From positions 62,001-126,000 of the forward strand of contig CALSPM010000002.1 of NCBI GenBank assembly GCA_943788235.1: a stretch of DNA of 64,000 nt. Reading direction: 5' to 3'. The position numbers and the translations under genes were made by a program. Positions within the stretch are counted from its first letter, which is position 1, and the number at the start of each line of letters is the position of its first letter. Below, piece after piece: positions 35,862 to 45,174 of the stretch. Source of the stretch: an uncultured Cyclobacteriaceae bacterium. GTDB lineage: Bacteria; Bacteroidota; Bacteroidia; Cytophagales; Cyclobacteriaceae. Under the pieces are notes generated by a model. That model ran no database searches. It worked only from the letters and a program-made list of their open reading frames with translations, and was not told the origin of the DNA.

Positions 35862-38144
35862 ATGAAAGTAAATTTATTGATCTCATTTTTTGGATTAATG
35901 TTAATAAGTTTAAATGTGTGCGCTCAAACAACATCGCTTCATGGTAAGATTACGTTCAATAATATTCCTGAACCTTTTGTAAATGTATTTATAGACGACT
36001 TTTCTCTAGGTACAAGTAGCAATATCGAGGGTATTTATTCCTTAGAGGGCATACCTTTAGGAACAAGTACTGTAGAGGTTTCGGCGATAGGGTTTATGTC
36101 TCAAAAACACGAACTAATATTCAAAGAAGGAGTGTCCATAAACTTGGATTTTACTTTGGAAGTAGCCAATGATCGTCTTAATGAAATTGTTATTTCTGGA
36201 ACATTGGTGCCTGTAAGTAAGCTCGAAAGTTCAGTGGCTGTTGAAGTTTACACTAAACGATTTTTCAAAAAAAATCCTACTCCTTCAATTTTTGAATCTC
36301 TACAAAATATAAATGGGATTCGTCCACAACTTAATTGTAACGTTTGTAATACTGGAGATATTCATATCAATGGTTTGGAAGGCCCTTATACGTTTGTACT
36401 TATAGATGGTATGCCCATCGTCAGTGGTCTATCCACGGTTTATGGTCTATCAGGTATTTCCCAATCGCTCATAGAAAGAGTTGAAATAGTCAAGGGTCCT
36501 GCTTCAACTTTATTTGGATCTGAGGCCGTTGGGGGAATTATCAATATTATCACCAAACAACCAGGTAATGCTACGAAATTTTCCATAGATAGTTATGGTA
36601 GTTCGTGGGGAGAACAAAATACTGACCTAGGTATCTCTTATAAGTTGGGTAAGAAGAATAAGGGCTTATTAGGTGTCAATCACTTTATCTATCAAAACCC
36701 AATCGATAATAATAAGGATGGATTTACAGACTTGACTTTACAGAACAGAATATCGGTATTCAATAAAATAGAATTCGAGCGGCCAGATCATCGAGCCTTT
36801 AATTTAGCGGCACGGTATATTTATGAGGACAGATGGGGAGGTGAGATGGGTTGGCAACCAAGGCATCGAGGAGGTGATGATGTATATGCAGAAAGTATAT
36901 ATACTAATAGGTGGGAGACTTTTGGTACTTATCATCTACCTGTAGTAGCCGATATAAATTTTCAATTTAGCGGAAATGGTCACAGCCAAAATTCTTTTTA
37001 CGGCTTGACTTCTTATAATGCAAATCAATATATTGGTTTCGCTCAATTGATTTGGAATGCCCAGTTTTCCAATAGGCATTTATTATTGTTAGGAAGTGCT
37101 TATCGGTATACTTATTATGATGATAATACATTTGCCACACTTTCTATTGATGGTACTGGCAATGAACCATCTATTATGCATTTACCTGGAGTCTTCTTGC
37201 AAGATGAAATTAGTCTGAGCCAACGACAGAAATTATTATTGGGGGTTCGATACGATTATAATAGTCTGCACGGTAATGTTATCTCGCCACGTGCCAATTA
37301 CAAATGGAATTCTTTGAATAAAAAAAATACTATCCGTATTAGTGCAGGGAATGGCTTTCGTGTAGCCAATGTATTTACCGAAGATCACGCTGCCTTAACC
37401 GGCTCCCGAACCGTTGAATTTGAGGATGCTTTAAATCCAGAAACCTCGTGGAATGGTAATATTAATTATGTAAAAAATGTCATATTAAAACGAGCAATTT
37501 TGACATTGGATGGGAGTATATTTTATACCCACTTTTCTAATAGGATTTTGCCAGATTATGAGATAGATCCCAATAAAATAATTTATTCTAATCTAAGTGG
37601 CTCATCTGTTTCTAAAGGAATTTCTTTGAATGGAGATTTGATGTTAGAAAATGGTTTGACTGTGTTAGTCGGAGCTACCTTAATGGATGTTTCTGTCATG
37701 GAAAAAGGCACAAAACGAAGGCAGCTACTTACAGAGCGTTTTAGCAGCGTTTGGAGTATGACCTATCGATTTAAAAAAATTGGAATTACTCTTGATTATA
37801 CAGGAAATTTTTTCGGACCAATGCGTTTGCCTTTGTTGGGCGATCTTGATCCCCGAGATGAATATTCACCGTGGTTTAGCATCCAAAATATTCAGGTGAC
37901 AAAAGGGTTAGGTAAGTATTTCGAGCTATTTACAGGAGTAAAAAATTTACTCAACTTTACTCCGGGGGCTAACAGTATTGCCCGATCTTTTGATCCTTTT
38001 GATAAAAAGGTTCAATTTGATACTAATGACCAAGTCATCCCTGTCACTGATAATCCTTATGCTCTCACTTTTGATCCAAGTTATGTTTACGCCTCAAATC
38101 AAGGCATAAGAATATTTATAGGTTTAAACTTTACTATTCACTGA
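35862..38144 (+). CDS. TonB-dependent outer-membrane receptor (probable metal uptake)
   Basis: 760 residues. A signal peptide (ending NVCAQ) is followed by a CarboxypepD_reg-like beta domain (residues about 22-105), a plug domain and a 22-strand barrel ending in GLNFTIH. The plug holds RPQLNCNVCNTGDIHINGL, with a CxxC pair that may bind metal or form a disulfide, and IERVEIVKGPASTLFGSEAVGGIINIITKQ. Divergence from a DtxR/MntR-type gene and the shared palindrome suggest uptake of a manganese, iron or other metal chelate. No other transporter gene is adjacent. Confidence 0.9.
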   Translation: MKVNLLISFFGLMLISLNVCAQTTSLHGKITFNNIPEPFVNVFIDDFSLGTSSNIEGIYSLEGIPLGTSTVEVSAIGFMSQKHELIFKEGVSINLDFTLEVANDRLNEIVISGTLVPVSKLESSVAVEVYTKRFFKKNPTPSIFESLQNINGIRPQLNCNVCNTGDIHINGLEGPYTFVLIDGMPIVSGLSTVYGLSGISQSLIERVEIVKGPASTLFGSEAVGGIINIITKQPGNATKFSIDSYGSSWGEQNTDLGISYKLGKKNKGLLGVNHFIYQNPIDNNKDGFTDLTLQNRISVFNKIEFERPDHRAFNLAARYIYEDRWGGEMGWQPRHRGGDDVYAESIYTNRWETFGTYHLPVVADINFQFSGNGHSQNSFYGLTSYNANQYIGFAQLIWNAQFSNRHLLLLGSAYRYTYYDDNTFATLSIDGTGNEPSIMHLPGVFLQDEISLSQRQKLLLGVRYDYNSLHGNVISPRANYKWNSLNKKNTIRISAGNGFRVANVFTEDHAALTGSRTVEFEDALNPETSWNGNINYVKNVILKRAILTLDGSIFYTHFSNRILPDYEIDPNKIIYSNLSGSSVSKGISLNGDLMLENGLTVLVGATLMDVSVMEKGTKRRQLLTERFSSVWSMTYRFKKIGITLDYTGNFFGPMRLPLLGDLDPRDEYSPWFSIQNIQVTKGLGKYFELFTGVKNLLNFTPGANSIARSFDPFDKKVQFDTNDQVIPVTDNPYALTFDPSYVYASNQGIRIFIGLNFTIH

Positions 38145-38546
38145 CCTTACTACACTGGTTTATTGAATGATAGGTTAAGATTAATATTTTGATTTTTTTA
38201 AAACACTTCCCTCTAGATTGAATCAATTTCCTTTTTGATATAGATAGAAATAGTATAGGGCATTCAATCTTTGAGAATGGTTATTACGTATTTTATTTCA
38301 TTAAACTGCTCAATTTCGCAGTCTTTTACAGTTTGGGAATTATTTCTGCAAAAAATCAGTTTATTAATGTGACTTTAATTTTTTTACAGGTGCATTTTCT
38401 TCCCTAAACAAAAATGTTTTCATAGCTTACTATTGCTTAGCAAGTATCAAATCCTTTAGTGATAAGAAAAATGCAAAGTTTTTGTTAACTGTGATAATAA
38501 AAGAGTTAACGTATTTAATGAGGATAAATTTAATATTAGAAATCTG
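38145..38546. other. Gene-free interval, about 400 bp
   Basis: AT-rich gap between the TonB receptor and the transhydrogenase genes. No frame is open for a useful length. A short perfect palindrome (TTGCT-T-AGCAA, near 38430) and two GTTAAC sites near 38485-38510 are visible upstream of pntA, but they match no factor I can name. Confidence 0.4.
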
Positions 38547-39647
38547 ATGATACAGATAGGCATACTGAAAAGTCCGAATAAAACGCCTTTAGGCGTAACA
38601 CCTAATATCCTAAAAAAATGGCCTACCGACACGATAAGTTTTCTGATTGAAAAACAGGCGGGTCTATTGGCCCACTTTTCTGACAATCAATACCTTACCG
38701 AAGGTGCTAATTTAGTATCTAGAACCGAAGTGCTTGAGCAGGCCAACCTTTTAGTAATTTCAGATGCTTTGACGGATCAAGATTTAGAGATGTTGCCTGT
38801 TGATACTTTGATAGTTGGTTTGCTAAATCCTCAGAACAACAAGGACTTTACTGCCAAGCTTAAGAAAAGAAATCAAAAGGCATTTGCACTAGAAATGCTT
38901 CCAAGGACTTCGATTGCTCAATCTATGGACGTATTATCTGCGATGGCTTCCTTGGCTGGATACAAATCAGTAATCTTGGCAGCCAATCACTTTGCGGGTT
39001 ATTTCCCTATGCTGACCACAGCAGCAGGCACAGTCCCTCCTGCAAAAGTGTTGATCTTGGGTGCTGGTGTAGCAGGTTTGCAGGCTATTGCCACAGCGAA
39101 ACGTTTGGGAGCCGTGGTCGAGGCTTTTGATGTTCGAAAAGCAGTCAAAGAAGAGGTTGAAAGCTTGGGAGCTAAATTTATAATGGTTGAAGGAATGCAA
39201 AATGATGCGGATTCAGGGGGTTATGCAGTTGCTCAAAAAGAAGAAGCACTTGTTGCGCAGCGGGAGCTTATTCATCAAAAAGTAGTCAAGTCAGATATTG
39301 TAATAACCACAGCTAGTGTCCCGGGAAAATCGGCACCTACATTAATTGAAAAAATTACTGTTGACGGGATGAAGCCAGGAGCGGTCATTATAGATTTAGC
39401 TGCCGCAAGCGGTGGTAATTGTGAATTGACCAAAAATGAGAAGATAATTAATCATTTAGGAGTTACCATCATTGGAGATTCTCAGTTGGCTTATTCCCTT
39501 ACCCAAGAGGCGAGCAAATTATTCAGTGTCAATATTTTTAATTTTATTAATCATTTATTGAAAGAAGGGTTGAATACCATTGATTTTGAGGATGAGATTG
39601 TGAAATCAACTTTTATCGGAAAAATTGAAAAGGGCATAAAGACTTAA
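38547..39647 (+). CDS. pntAA: NAD(P) transhydrogenase alpha subunit, soluble NAD(H)-binding part
   Basis: 366 residues: domain I of proton-translocating transhydrogenase, which passes hydride between NADH and NADP+. It resembles alanine dehydrogenase. The nucleotide motif is VLILGAGVAGLQAIATAKRLGAVVEAFDVR (near residue 170), with the later segments SDIVITTASVPGKSAPTLI and PGAVIIDLAAASGGNCE. The alpha subunit is split, as in Rhodospirillum-type enzymes, with the membrane part encoded by the next gene 3 bp downstream. Confidence 0.95.
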   Translation: MIQIGILKSPNKTPLGVTPNILKKWPTDTISFLIEKQAGLLAHFSDNQYLTEGANLVSRTEVLEQANLLVISDALTDQDLEMLPVDTLIVGLLNPQNNKDFTAKLKKRNQKAFALEMLPRTSIAQSMDVLSAMASLAGYKSVILAANHFAGYFPMLTTAAGTVPPAKVLILGAGVAGLQAIATAKRLGAVVEAFDVRKAVKEEVESLGAKFIMVEGMQNDADSGGYAVAQKEEALVAQRELIHQKVVKSDIVITTASVPGKSAPTLIEKITVDGMKPGAVIIDLAAASGGNCELTKNEKIINHLGVTIIGDSQLAYSLTQEASKLFSVNIFNFINHLLKEGLNTIDFEDEIVKSTFIGKIEKGIKT

Positions 39648-39650
39648 ATT

Positions 39651-39956
39651 ATGAATTTGATTATTGAAATTTTAACACATCATTTGACCATTTTATTTGC
39701 CTTGATCATGGCCATTTTTTTGGGTTTTGAACTCATATCGAAAGTGCCGACAGTTTTACACACTCCCTTGATGTCAGGGGCCAATGCGATCAGTGGTGTC
39801 GTAATTATAGGTGCCATTATGTTGGTTCGCAGTAGTGATTCAGAGGATTATGTGTCGCTTGCTTTGGGAAGTTTGGCCATTTTATTGGGGACTATAAATG
39901 TCGTGGGCGGCCATGCCGTTACCAATCGGATGCTTCAAATGTTTCGTAAAAAATAA
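39651..39956 (+). CDS. pntAB: NAD(P) transhydrogenase alpha subunit, membrane part
   Basis: 101 residues with three TM helices (HHLTILFALIMAIFLGFELI, ANAISGVVIIGAIMLVRS, SLALGSLAILLGTINVVGGHAVTNRMLQMF). This is the usual size for the separately encoded TM part of alpha in three-subunit transhydrogenases. It lies between pntAA and pntB in one operon with gaps of 3 and 22 bp. Confidence 0.94.
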   Translation: MNLIIEILTHHLTILFALIMAIFLGFELISKVPTVLHTPLMSGANAISGVVIIGAIMLVRSSDSEDYVSLALGSLAILLGTINVVGGHAVTNRMLQMFRKK

Positions 39957-39978
39957 ATTAACCTTAATATAACGTGTG

Positions 39979-41364
39979 ATGACCGCATTGATCAACCTAG
40001 TCTATCTCATTTCTGTCTCTTTATTCATTGTTGGATTACACCGGTTGAGCAGTCCGAAAACAGCCAGTTCTGGTAATTTAATAGCGGCGCTGGGAATGGG
40101 CTTGGGAGTACTGATCGCCCTTTTTGCACCGATCGAGTCTGGAAATAATAATTATCTTGTTATTACAGGTGCGCTTGTATTTGGGTGTGGCATTGGTTTG
40201 GTGGTAGCTGGCAAGGTATTGATGACCAAAATGCCAGAGATGGTTTCTTTATTTAATGGTCTTGGCGGGGCTTGTGCGTTATTGATCTCTATTGCAGAAT
40301 TATTGAATTTCCACAATTCAGGAAATATTGAATTGGCATCTTACCTTACTACTTTGTTGGCCTTATTGATTGGTTCCATAGCTTTTTCGGGAAGCTTAGT
40401 GGCCTATGGGAAGTTATCAGGTAATATTAAAGATAGCTGGAAGTTACCGAGTGCTAATATGATTAATATGATTTTGCTCTTAACTCTAATAGCCACGTCG
40501 GTCTATCAGTTGCAAGTATTGGACACTATGGATTTGGTTTACTTCATTATGATTATATCATTGGTTTATGGGATCACTTTTGTATTAAATGTGGGAGGTG
40601 CAGATATGCCTGTTATTATTTCCATACTCAATGCTTTGACAGGAGTCTCGGCGGCCTTAGCGGGAATTATATACGATAATATGATTATGCTGATGGGAGG
40701 AATTCTTGTAGGATCTTCGGGCACTATTTTAACTATATTGATGTGCCAAGCGATGAACAGATCCCTGCTTAATGTGTTGGCAGGAGGTTTTGGAGGGGGA
40801 GCATCTAGTGCAGTCCAAGTTGGTGATCAAACGGTAAAGGAAGTTAATATCATGGATGCCAGTATTATGTTGCGTTATTCAACTAATGTGGTTTTTGTAC
40901 CCGGTTATGGTATGGCAGTAGCACAAGCACAAAAGATTTGTAAAGAGCTGGAAGATTTGCTCGAAGAGGTAGAGGTAAATGTACGTTACGCTATTCATCC
41001 AGTAGCCGGCCGGATGCCGGGTCATATGAATGTATTATTGGCAGAAGCAGATGTTGACTACTCCAAATTACTAGATTTAGAGGATGCCAATAAATTTCTT
41101 AATGATACAGATGTAACAATTGTAGTGGGCGCCAATGATGTGGTAAATCCTTCTGCTTTGGATGATCCAGGGAGTCCTATTTATGGCATGCCTATTTTAG
41201 AGATCTTAAAAGGTAAGCATGTCATTGTACTGAAACGAGGTATGAGTTCAGGTTATTCAGGTATAGAAAATCCCTTATTTTTTCATGAAAAAACCAGTAT
41301 GCTGTTTGGTGACGCAAAAAAATCGCTCAATAGTCTTCTCGATGAATTAAAAACCATTGTTTAA
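39979..41364 (+). CDS. pntB: NAD(P) transhydrogenase beta subunit
   Basis: 461 residues from ATG 39979 (a GTG lies one codon upstream). The N-terminal half is the membrane domain with about nine TM helices and the conserved GGADMPVIISILNALTGVSAALAG. The C-terminal NADP(H)-binding domain contains VPGYGMAVAQAQ, the His-Pro stretch VRYAIHPVAGRMPGHMNVLLAEADV and VVGANDVVNPSA. With pntAA and pntAB it forms the proton-driven NADPH source of the cell. A 9-bp inverted repeat follows the stop. Confidence 0.96.
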   Translation: MTALINLVYLISVSLFIVGLHRLSSPKTASSGNLIAALGMGLGVLIALFAPIESGNNNYLVITGALVFGCGIGLVVAGKVLMTKMPEMVSLFNGLGGACALLISIAELLNFHNSGNIELASYLTTLLALLIGSIAFSGSLVAYGKLSGNIKDSWKLPSANMINMILLLTLIATSVYQLQVLDTMDLVYFIMIISLVYGITFVLNVGGADMPVIISILNALTGVSAALAGIIYDNMIMLMGGILVGSSGTILTILMCQAMNRSLLNVLAGGFGGGASSAVQVGDQTVKEVNIMDASIMLRYSTNVVFVPGYGMAVAQAQKICKELEDLLEEVEVNVRYAIHPVAGRMPGHMNVLLAEADVDYSKLLDLEDANKFLNDTDVTIVVGANDVVNPSALDDPGSPIYGMPILEILKGKHVIVLKRGMSSGYSGIENPLFFHEKTSMLFGDAKKSLNSLLDELKTIV

Positions 41365-41375
41365 TTGTTTTTAAT

Positions 41376-41409
41376 TTCCTTTCAAAGTGTCGTTGGCCAG
41401 TGAAAGGAA
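41376..41409. repeat. Inverted repeat downstream of pntB
   Basis: Perfect 9-bp arms TTCCTTTCA (41376-41384) and TGAAAGGAA (41401-41409) with a 16-nt loop, 11 bp past the pntB stop. Probably an mRNA 3'-end or terminator-like structure, but no T run follows on the plus strand. Confidence 0.45.
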
Positions 41410-41591
41410 GAAGTAAAGATCGAGATTCACCTATCAAATCTTTTAATAGAAACAATTAGTTATCATGGCTAGATATTTAATAAAATAAGTAATAAATTCT
41501 CAAGCTGTTTATTTTTTCGGTAACCTTAGCAATACACCGTTGTGATGACCTTTTTGAAATAGGTATCTAATCGGAATTACCCCAAGCAGAT

Positions 41592-43199
41592 ATGAAAAAA
41601 TTAGGAATGAAAGTGGATAGGACCTACTGGAACATGAACCCAGCCATGCTCATTGAATCAGTCATTAAAAATGGTGAAGGCAATTGAGCGATACAGTAGC
41701 GCTCAGTGTAAGCACTGGTACCTTTACAGAGATGACCAAAAGAGCGATTTATTGTAAAAGATGACATCACCAAAGACGCCGTTTGGTGGGGTCTCATAAA
41801 TAGCCCTATGGCATCTATTGATTTTGATCGCATATACGGGAGGATAATGTCCTATCTAGAGAAAGAGCAGGTTTATGTTAGAGATATGTACGCCGGAGCT
41901 GATAAGACGCATAGGCTTGGAGTTAGGTTTGTTACTACGATGTCTTGTGTATAATCTGTTTTGTTATAATCTGTTTTGTTATAATCTGTTTTGTTATAAT
42001 CTGTTTATTCAACCAGAGCCTCATAAGTTAATAGATTTCATACCTGATTTTATCATGATTTGCTGCCCGGCATTTAAAGGTGATCCAAATACAGAAGGTA
42101 TTCGAAAAGAAAATTTCACCATCATTAATTTTGAAAAAAAGGAGGTATTGATCGGGAAGACTGAATATTCAGGAGAAATAAAAAAAGGAATATTTTCAGT
42201 ACTTAATTTCATGCTACTCATTATCCATCGTGTATTACCCATGCATTGTTCGGCCAATATGGGAGTTGAAAAGCGGGATATAGCTATTTTCTTTGGATTG
42301 TCGGGTACCGGGAAAACCACATTATCAGCCGATCAGTATAGACTATTAATCGGAGACGATCAACATGGATGGATTCAAAGTAACATATTCAACTTTGAAG
42401 GCAGATGTTATGCCAAAGTCATTTATTTGTCTGAAGAAAAAGAATCAGATATTTGGAATGTCATTAAAAATGGTGCAATTGTAGAGGATACTCGATTCTT
42501 TAAGGATCAAAGAATGATCGATTTTTAGACGCAAATATTACCGAAAATACCCGGATTTCATATCCTTTGGAACATATCAGAAATACTGTATCGCCTTCAA
42601 TAAGGGGGATTCCTAAAAATTTTTTTTTAACTTGTGGTACCTTCGGTGTGATACCGCCAATACTAAAGTTATGAAAACAACAAGCCATGTATCACTTTTT
42701 TTTTGGTTATTCATCTAAAGTAGCGGACACTGAAGCGGGCGTGGTATCACCTGGGCCTGTTTTTTCAGCTTGTTTTGGATCGCCTTTCATGCCTTTACAT
42801 TCTTCTGCTTATGCCGAATTGTTAAGTTAAAAAAATGAAGGAAAATAGGGTAAATATTTCGTTAATCAATACAGGTTGGACGGGAGGGCCCTATGGTGTA
42901 GGCAGGTGTATTCAGTAACGTTACACCCGAGTGATCATTACGTGGGTATTAAAAGGGATTATGAATAATGTAGGTTACCGTAAACATTCCATCTTTGGTT
43001 CAGAGATACTCCTCATTTGTTTCGGAGTGCCTAATGTGATCTTGAGTCCGTGCGAAACTTGGAGAGATGATGTAGCATTTTATAAACAGGCCAATGAGTT
43101 GGCTTTAATTTTTCAGATAAACTTTAAAAATTTAAGGATAAATCCAGTGATGATATCATGCAGAGTTCTCCTCATCCTAATGATAAATATTTAAACTGA
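41592..43199 (+). pseudogene. pckA: Decayed phosphoenolpyruvate carboxykinase (ATP)
   Basis: The whole gene can be followed across three frames. It opens with MKKLGMKVDRTYWNMNPAML and reads to a TGA at 41685. Then come QLSDTVALSVSTGTFT, ERFIVKDDITKDAVWWG preceded by an in-frame TGA in place of Ser, YVRDMYAGADKTHRLGVR, CYNLFIQPEP, the intact P-loop GLSGTGKTTLSAD and [58 protein letters not shown] and NDKYLN with a stop at 43199. At least six frameshifts plus nonsense codons rule out function. Intact PckA makes PEP from oxaloacetate in gluconeogenesis. Open stretches such as 41875-42528 and 42931-43194 are fragments of it. Confidence 0.92.
41951..42006 (+). repeat. 15-bp tandem repeat, 3.7 copies, inside the pckA pseudogene
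   Basis: Unit ATAATCTGTTTTGTT repeats at 41951, 41966 and 41981, with a partial copy from 41996. It encodes NLFCY repeats in the pckA frame, where one NLFCYN-like stretch is normal for PckA. It looks like slippage expansion of coding sequence, and the 15-bp unit preserves the frame. Confidence 0.9.
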
Positions 43200-43298
43200 A
43201 TTTGATATTTGAACGGTTACGTCTTTATTTTGTGTCCAAATGATTAACGAAATATCACATTAGGTTTTGTTGAGGATAGTTCATCTCTTTTTTTATAA

Positions 43299-44274
43299 AT
43301 GCCTTATTTAACCTCAAAAAACTACAATTAGACTCCTTTCATGCTACTCAATGCGCATCTAGAAACGATCATTCCTTCACTTTTTCATAGGGCGCCGATG
43401 GTAAATTATCAACGGCAGCGAATCGAACTTAAAGATGGAGATTTCATTGATTTAGACTGGTTGCTTAAGAATAATTATGATGGGCTTTTGATCATTACCC
43501 ATGGATTAGTTGGAAATTCAGAACGATATTACGTTCGCAGAACGGCTAAATATTTTCATGATCTTGGATGGGACATCTTGGCTTGGAATTGTCGCTCCTG
43601 TAGCGGCGAAATCAATCGATTATCTAAGTTTTACCATCATGGCGATACCAATGACCTCAATGAAGTTATTTTAGAGGCACTATCAGATAAATACAGTAAA
43701 GCGGTATTGTTCGGTTACAGTATGGGAGAAAGCCTGTCGATAAAATATTTAGGGGAGGGGAGAACCTTAGATCCTAGAATAAAAGGAGCAGTGACCTATT
43801 CAGTACCACTTAATTTGAAGGACAGTGGTGCTCAATTGAACAAACGAGTAAATAGATTTTATACCCATCTATTTTTGAAAAAATTGATAAAAAAAGTTAG
43901 AATAAAGGCGAAGCATTATCCTGGGATTTTAGATATTGAAGGCATTGATCAGATCAAAACTTTTGATGACTTTCATCACAAGTATACGTTACCTCTTTAT
44001 GGCTTTCCAACCATAGATATTTTTTATGAAAAGGCTACTTGTGATCAGTTTTTACCCTATCTATCAGTACCTGTTTTTGTGGGTAATGCATTAAATGATC
44101 CTATATTAGGGACAAAATGTTATCCAAAAGAAGTGGCAAAGCAAAATGAATTATTTTATTTACAAATACCCTTAAAAGGAGGACATGTTAGGTTTCAGTT
44201 ACCAAAGTAAAGACTACAGTTGGATGGAAACCCGCGGAGCCTATTTTATGAAGGAGGTACTTCTTATTTCTTAA
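43299..44274 (+). pseudogene. Decayed YheT-like alpha/beta hydrolase
   Basis: The original start appears to be ATG 43299: MPYLTSKNYN, then an in-frame TAG (43329-43331), then TPFMLLNAHLETIIPSLF and the body of a YheT/UPF0017 hydrolase (GVxVNYQR-type region, THGLVGNSERYY, the nucleophile elbow GYSMGESLSIKYLGE, NALNDPIL, GGHVRFQL). The frame stops at 44210, but the normal C-terminus continues one base ahead (KDYSWMETRGAYFMKEV) to 44274. So both ends are damaged: a nonsense codon near the start and a frameshift near the end. Restart at ATG 43341 gives a 289-residue product that keeps the catalytic residues but lacks the last helix. It follows the pckA pseudogene directly. Confidence 0.75.
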
Positions 44275-44770
44275 TTTTTTCTATTTCGAAGTCGAGCGCA
44301 ATAGAATTTAAGCAATATCTAAGACCTGTAGGTTTGGGACCATCTGCAAAAACATGACCTAAATGACCACCACATCTTGCACAAACTACTTCTGTGCGGA
44401 TCATACCAAGCTCAAAGTCTTTTTCTTCTGCTACATTTTTCGTGTTGATAGGCTCCCAAAAACTGGGCCACCCCGTACCTGATTTATATTTTGTATCGGA
44501 GTTAAACAAGGTCAGTTGACAAGCTTTACATCGATAGGTACCTGTTTCTTTGTTGTCCCAATAAGTTCCTGAAAAAGCGGGCTCAGTACCTTTTTCTCTC
44601 AATACATAATATTCAAGTTCAGTAAGTCTATTTTTCCATTCGGATTCAGTAAGGTTCCATTCAGGATCTACTGACTTATTTGACTTTACTTTTTGGGCCT
44701 GCGAACAAGAAATTAGACATAAAAACAAAGGTAAAAGGGGGATGATTCTATTTATCAATTTATTAGACAT
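44264..44770 (-). CDS. msrB: Peptide-methionine (R)-S-oxide reductase, lipoprotein form
   Basis: 168 residues. The N-terminal signal with a lipobox-like LISC at residue 22 predicts export and lipid anchoring. The MsrB fold shows the zinc pairs CKAC and CARC, the segment [11 protein letters not shown] and the catalytic Cys in [10 protein letters not shown]. It repairs oxidised Met in envelope proteins. It is preceded 12 bp upstream by a rhodanese gene, so the two form an operon. Its stop overlaps the eroded end of the YheT pseudogene. Confidence 0.95.
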   Translation of the reverse strand: MSNKLINRIIPLLPLFLCLISCSQAQKVKSNKSVDPEWNLTESEWKNRLTELEYYVLREKGTEPAFSGTYWDNKETGTYRCKACQLTLFNSDTKYKSGTGWPSFWEPINTKNVAEEKDFELGMIRTEVVCARCGGHLGHVFADGPKPTGLRYCLNSIALDFEIEKIKK

Positions 44771-44782
44771 AATTTTGATGTT

Positions 44783-45106
44783 TTAATATTTTGGAATATT
44801 TGGATCTACTTGATCGGACCAGGCCAATATACCGCCTGTCAGATTGTATAAATTCGTAAAGCCTTGTTGTTCAAGTAATCTGATGGCGGAGGCACTGCGT
44901 TGACCACTACGGCATTGAACCACTACCTTTTGATTTCTTTTGATTTCTGCAGACCGAGACTCAATTTCATTCAATGGTATCAATAGACCCTCTATATTAC
45001 AGAATTCAAATTCGTGAACTTCTCGAACGTCGATCAATTGATGCACTATTTTCTCTTTACGCATTTTGGCAAGTTCTTGAACACTGATGCTTTGTATTTG
45101 ATACAT
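44783..45106 (-). CDS. Single-domain rhodanese-like protein
   Basis: 107 residues forming one rhodanese domain without signal peptide. IDVREVHEFEFCNIEGLLIPL is the N-terminal conserved stretch, and the active-site loop is VVQCRSGQRSASA with the catalytic Cys near residue 64. Such proteins carry persulfide sulfur or serve as thiol reductant partners. Pairing with msrB suggests a link to redox repair, though the rhodanese is cytoplasmic and MsrB is exported. Confidence 0.9.
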   Translation of the reverse strand: MYQIQSISVQELAKMRKEKIVHQLIDVREVHEFEFCNIEGLLIPLNEIESRSAEIKRNQKVVVQCRSGQRSASAIRLLEQQGFTNLYNLTGGILAWSDQVDPNIPKY

Positions 45107-45174
45107 ATTTTTAGTGTGTCAGTGGAGTGATATCTTTTTAATCAGAACTATTATTTTTTGTATTTATTATGAGG

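Noticed and set aside
41951-42006. CRISPR-like array
   Set aside because: The units are contiguous with no spacers, are only 15 bp, and lie in frame within pckA.
41875-42528. 217-codon frame as a stand-alone protein
   Set aside because: It is one fragment of the pckA pseudogene; its first 35 residues are out-of-frame noise plus the 15-bp repeat, and flanking fragments continue the PckA sequence in other frames.
42931-43194. 87-codon frame as a separate gene
   Set aside because: It encodes a late PckA segment (NNVGYRKHSIFGSE and following) and so belongs to the same pseudogene.
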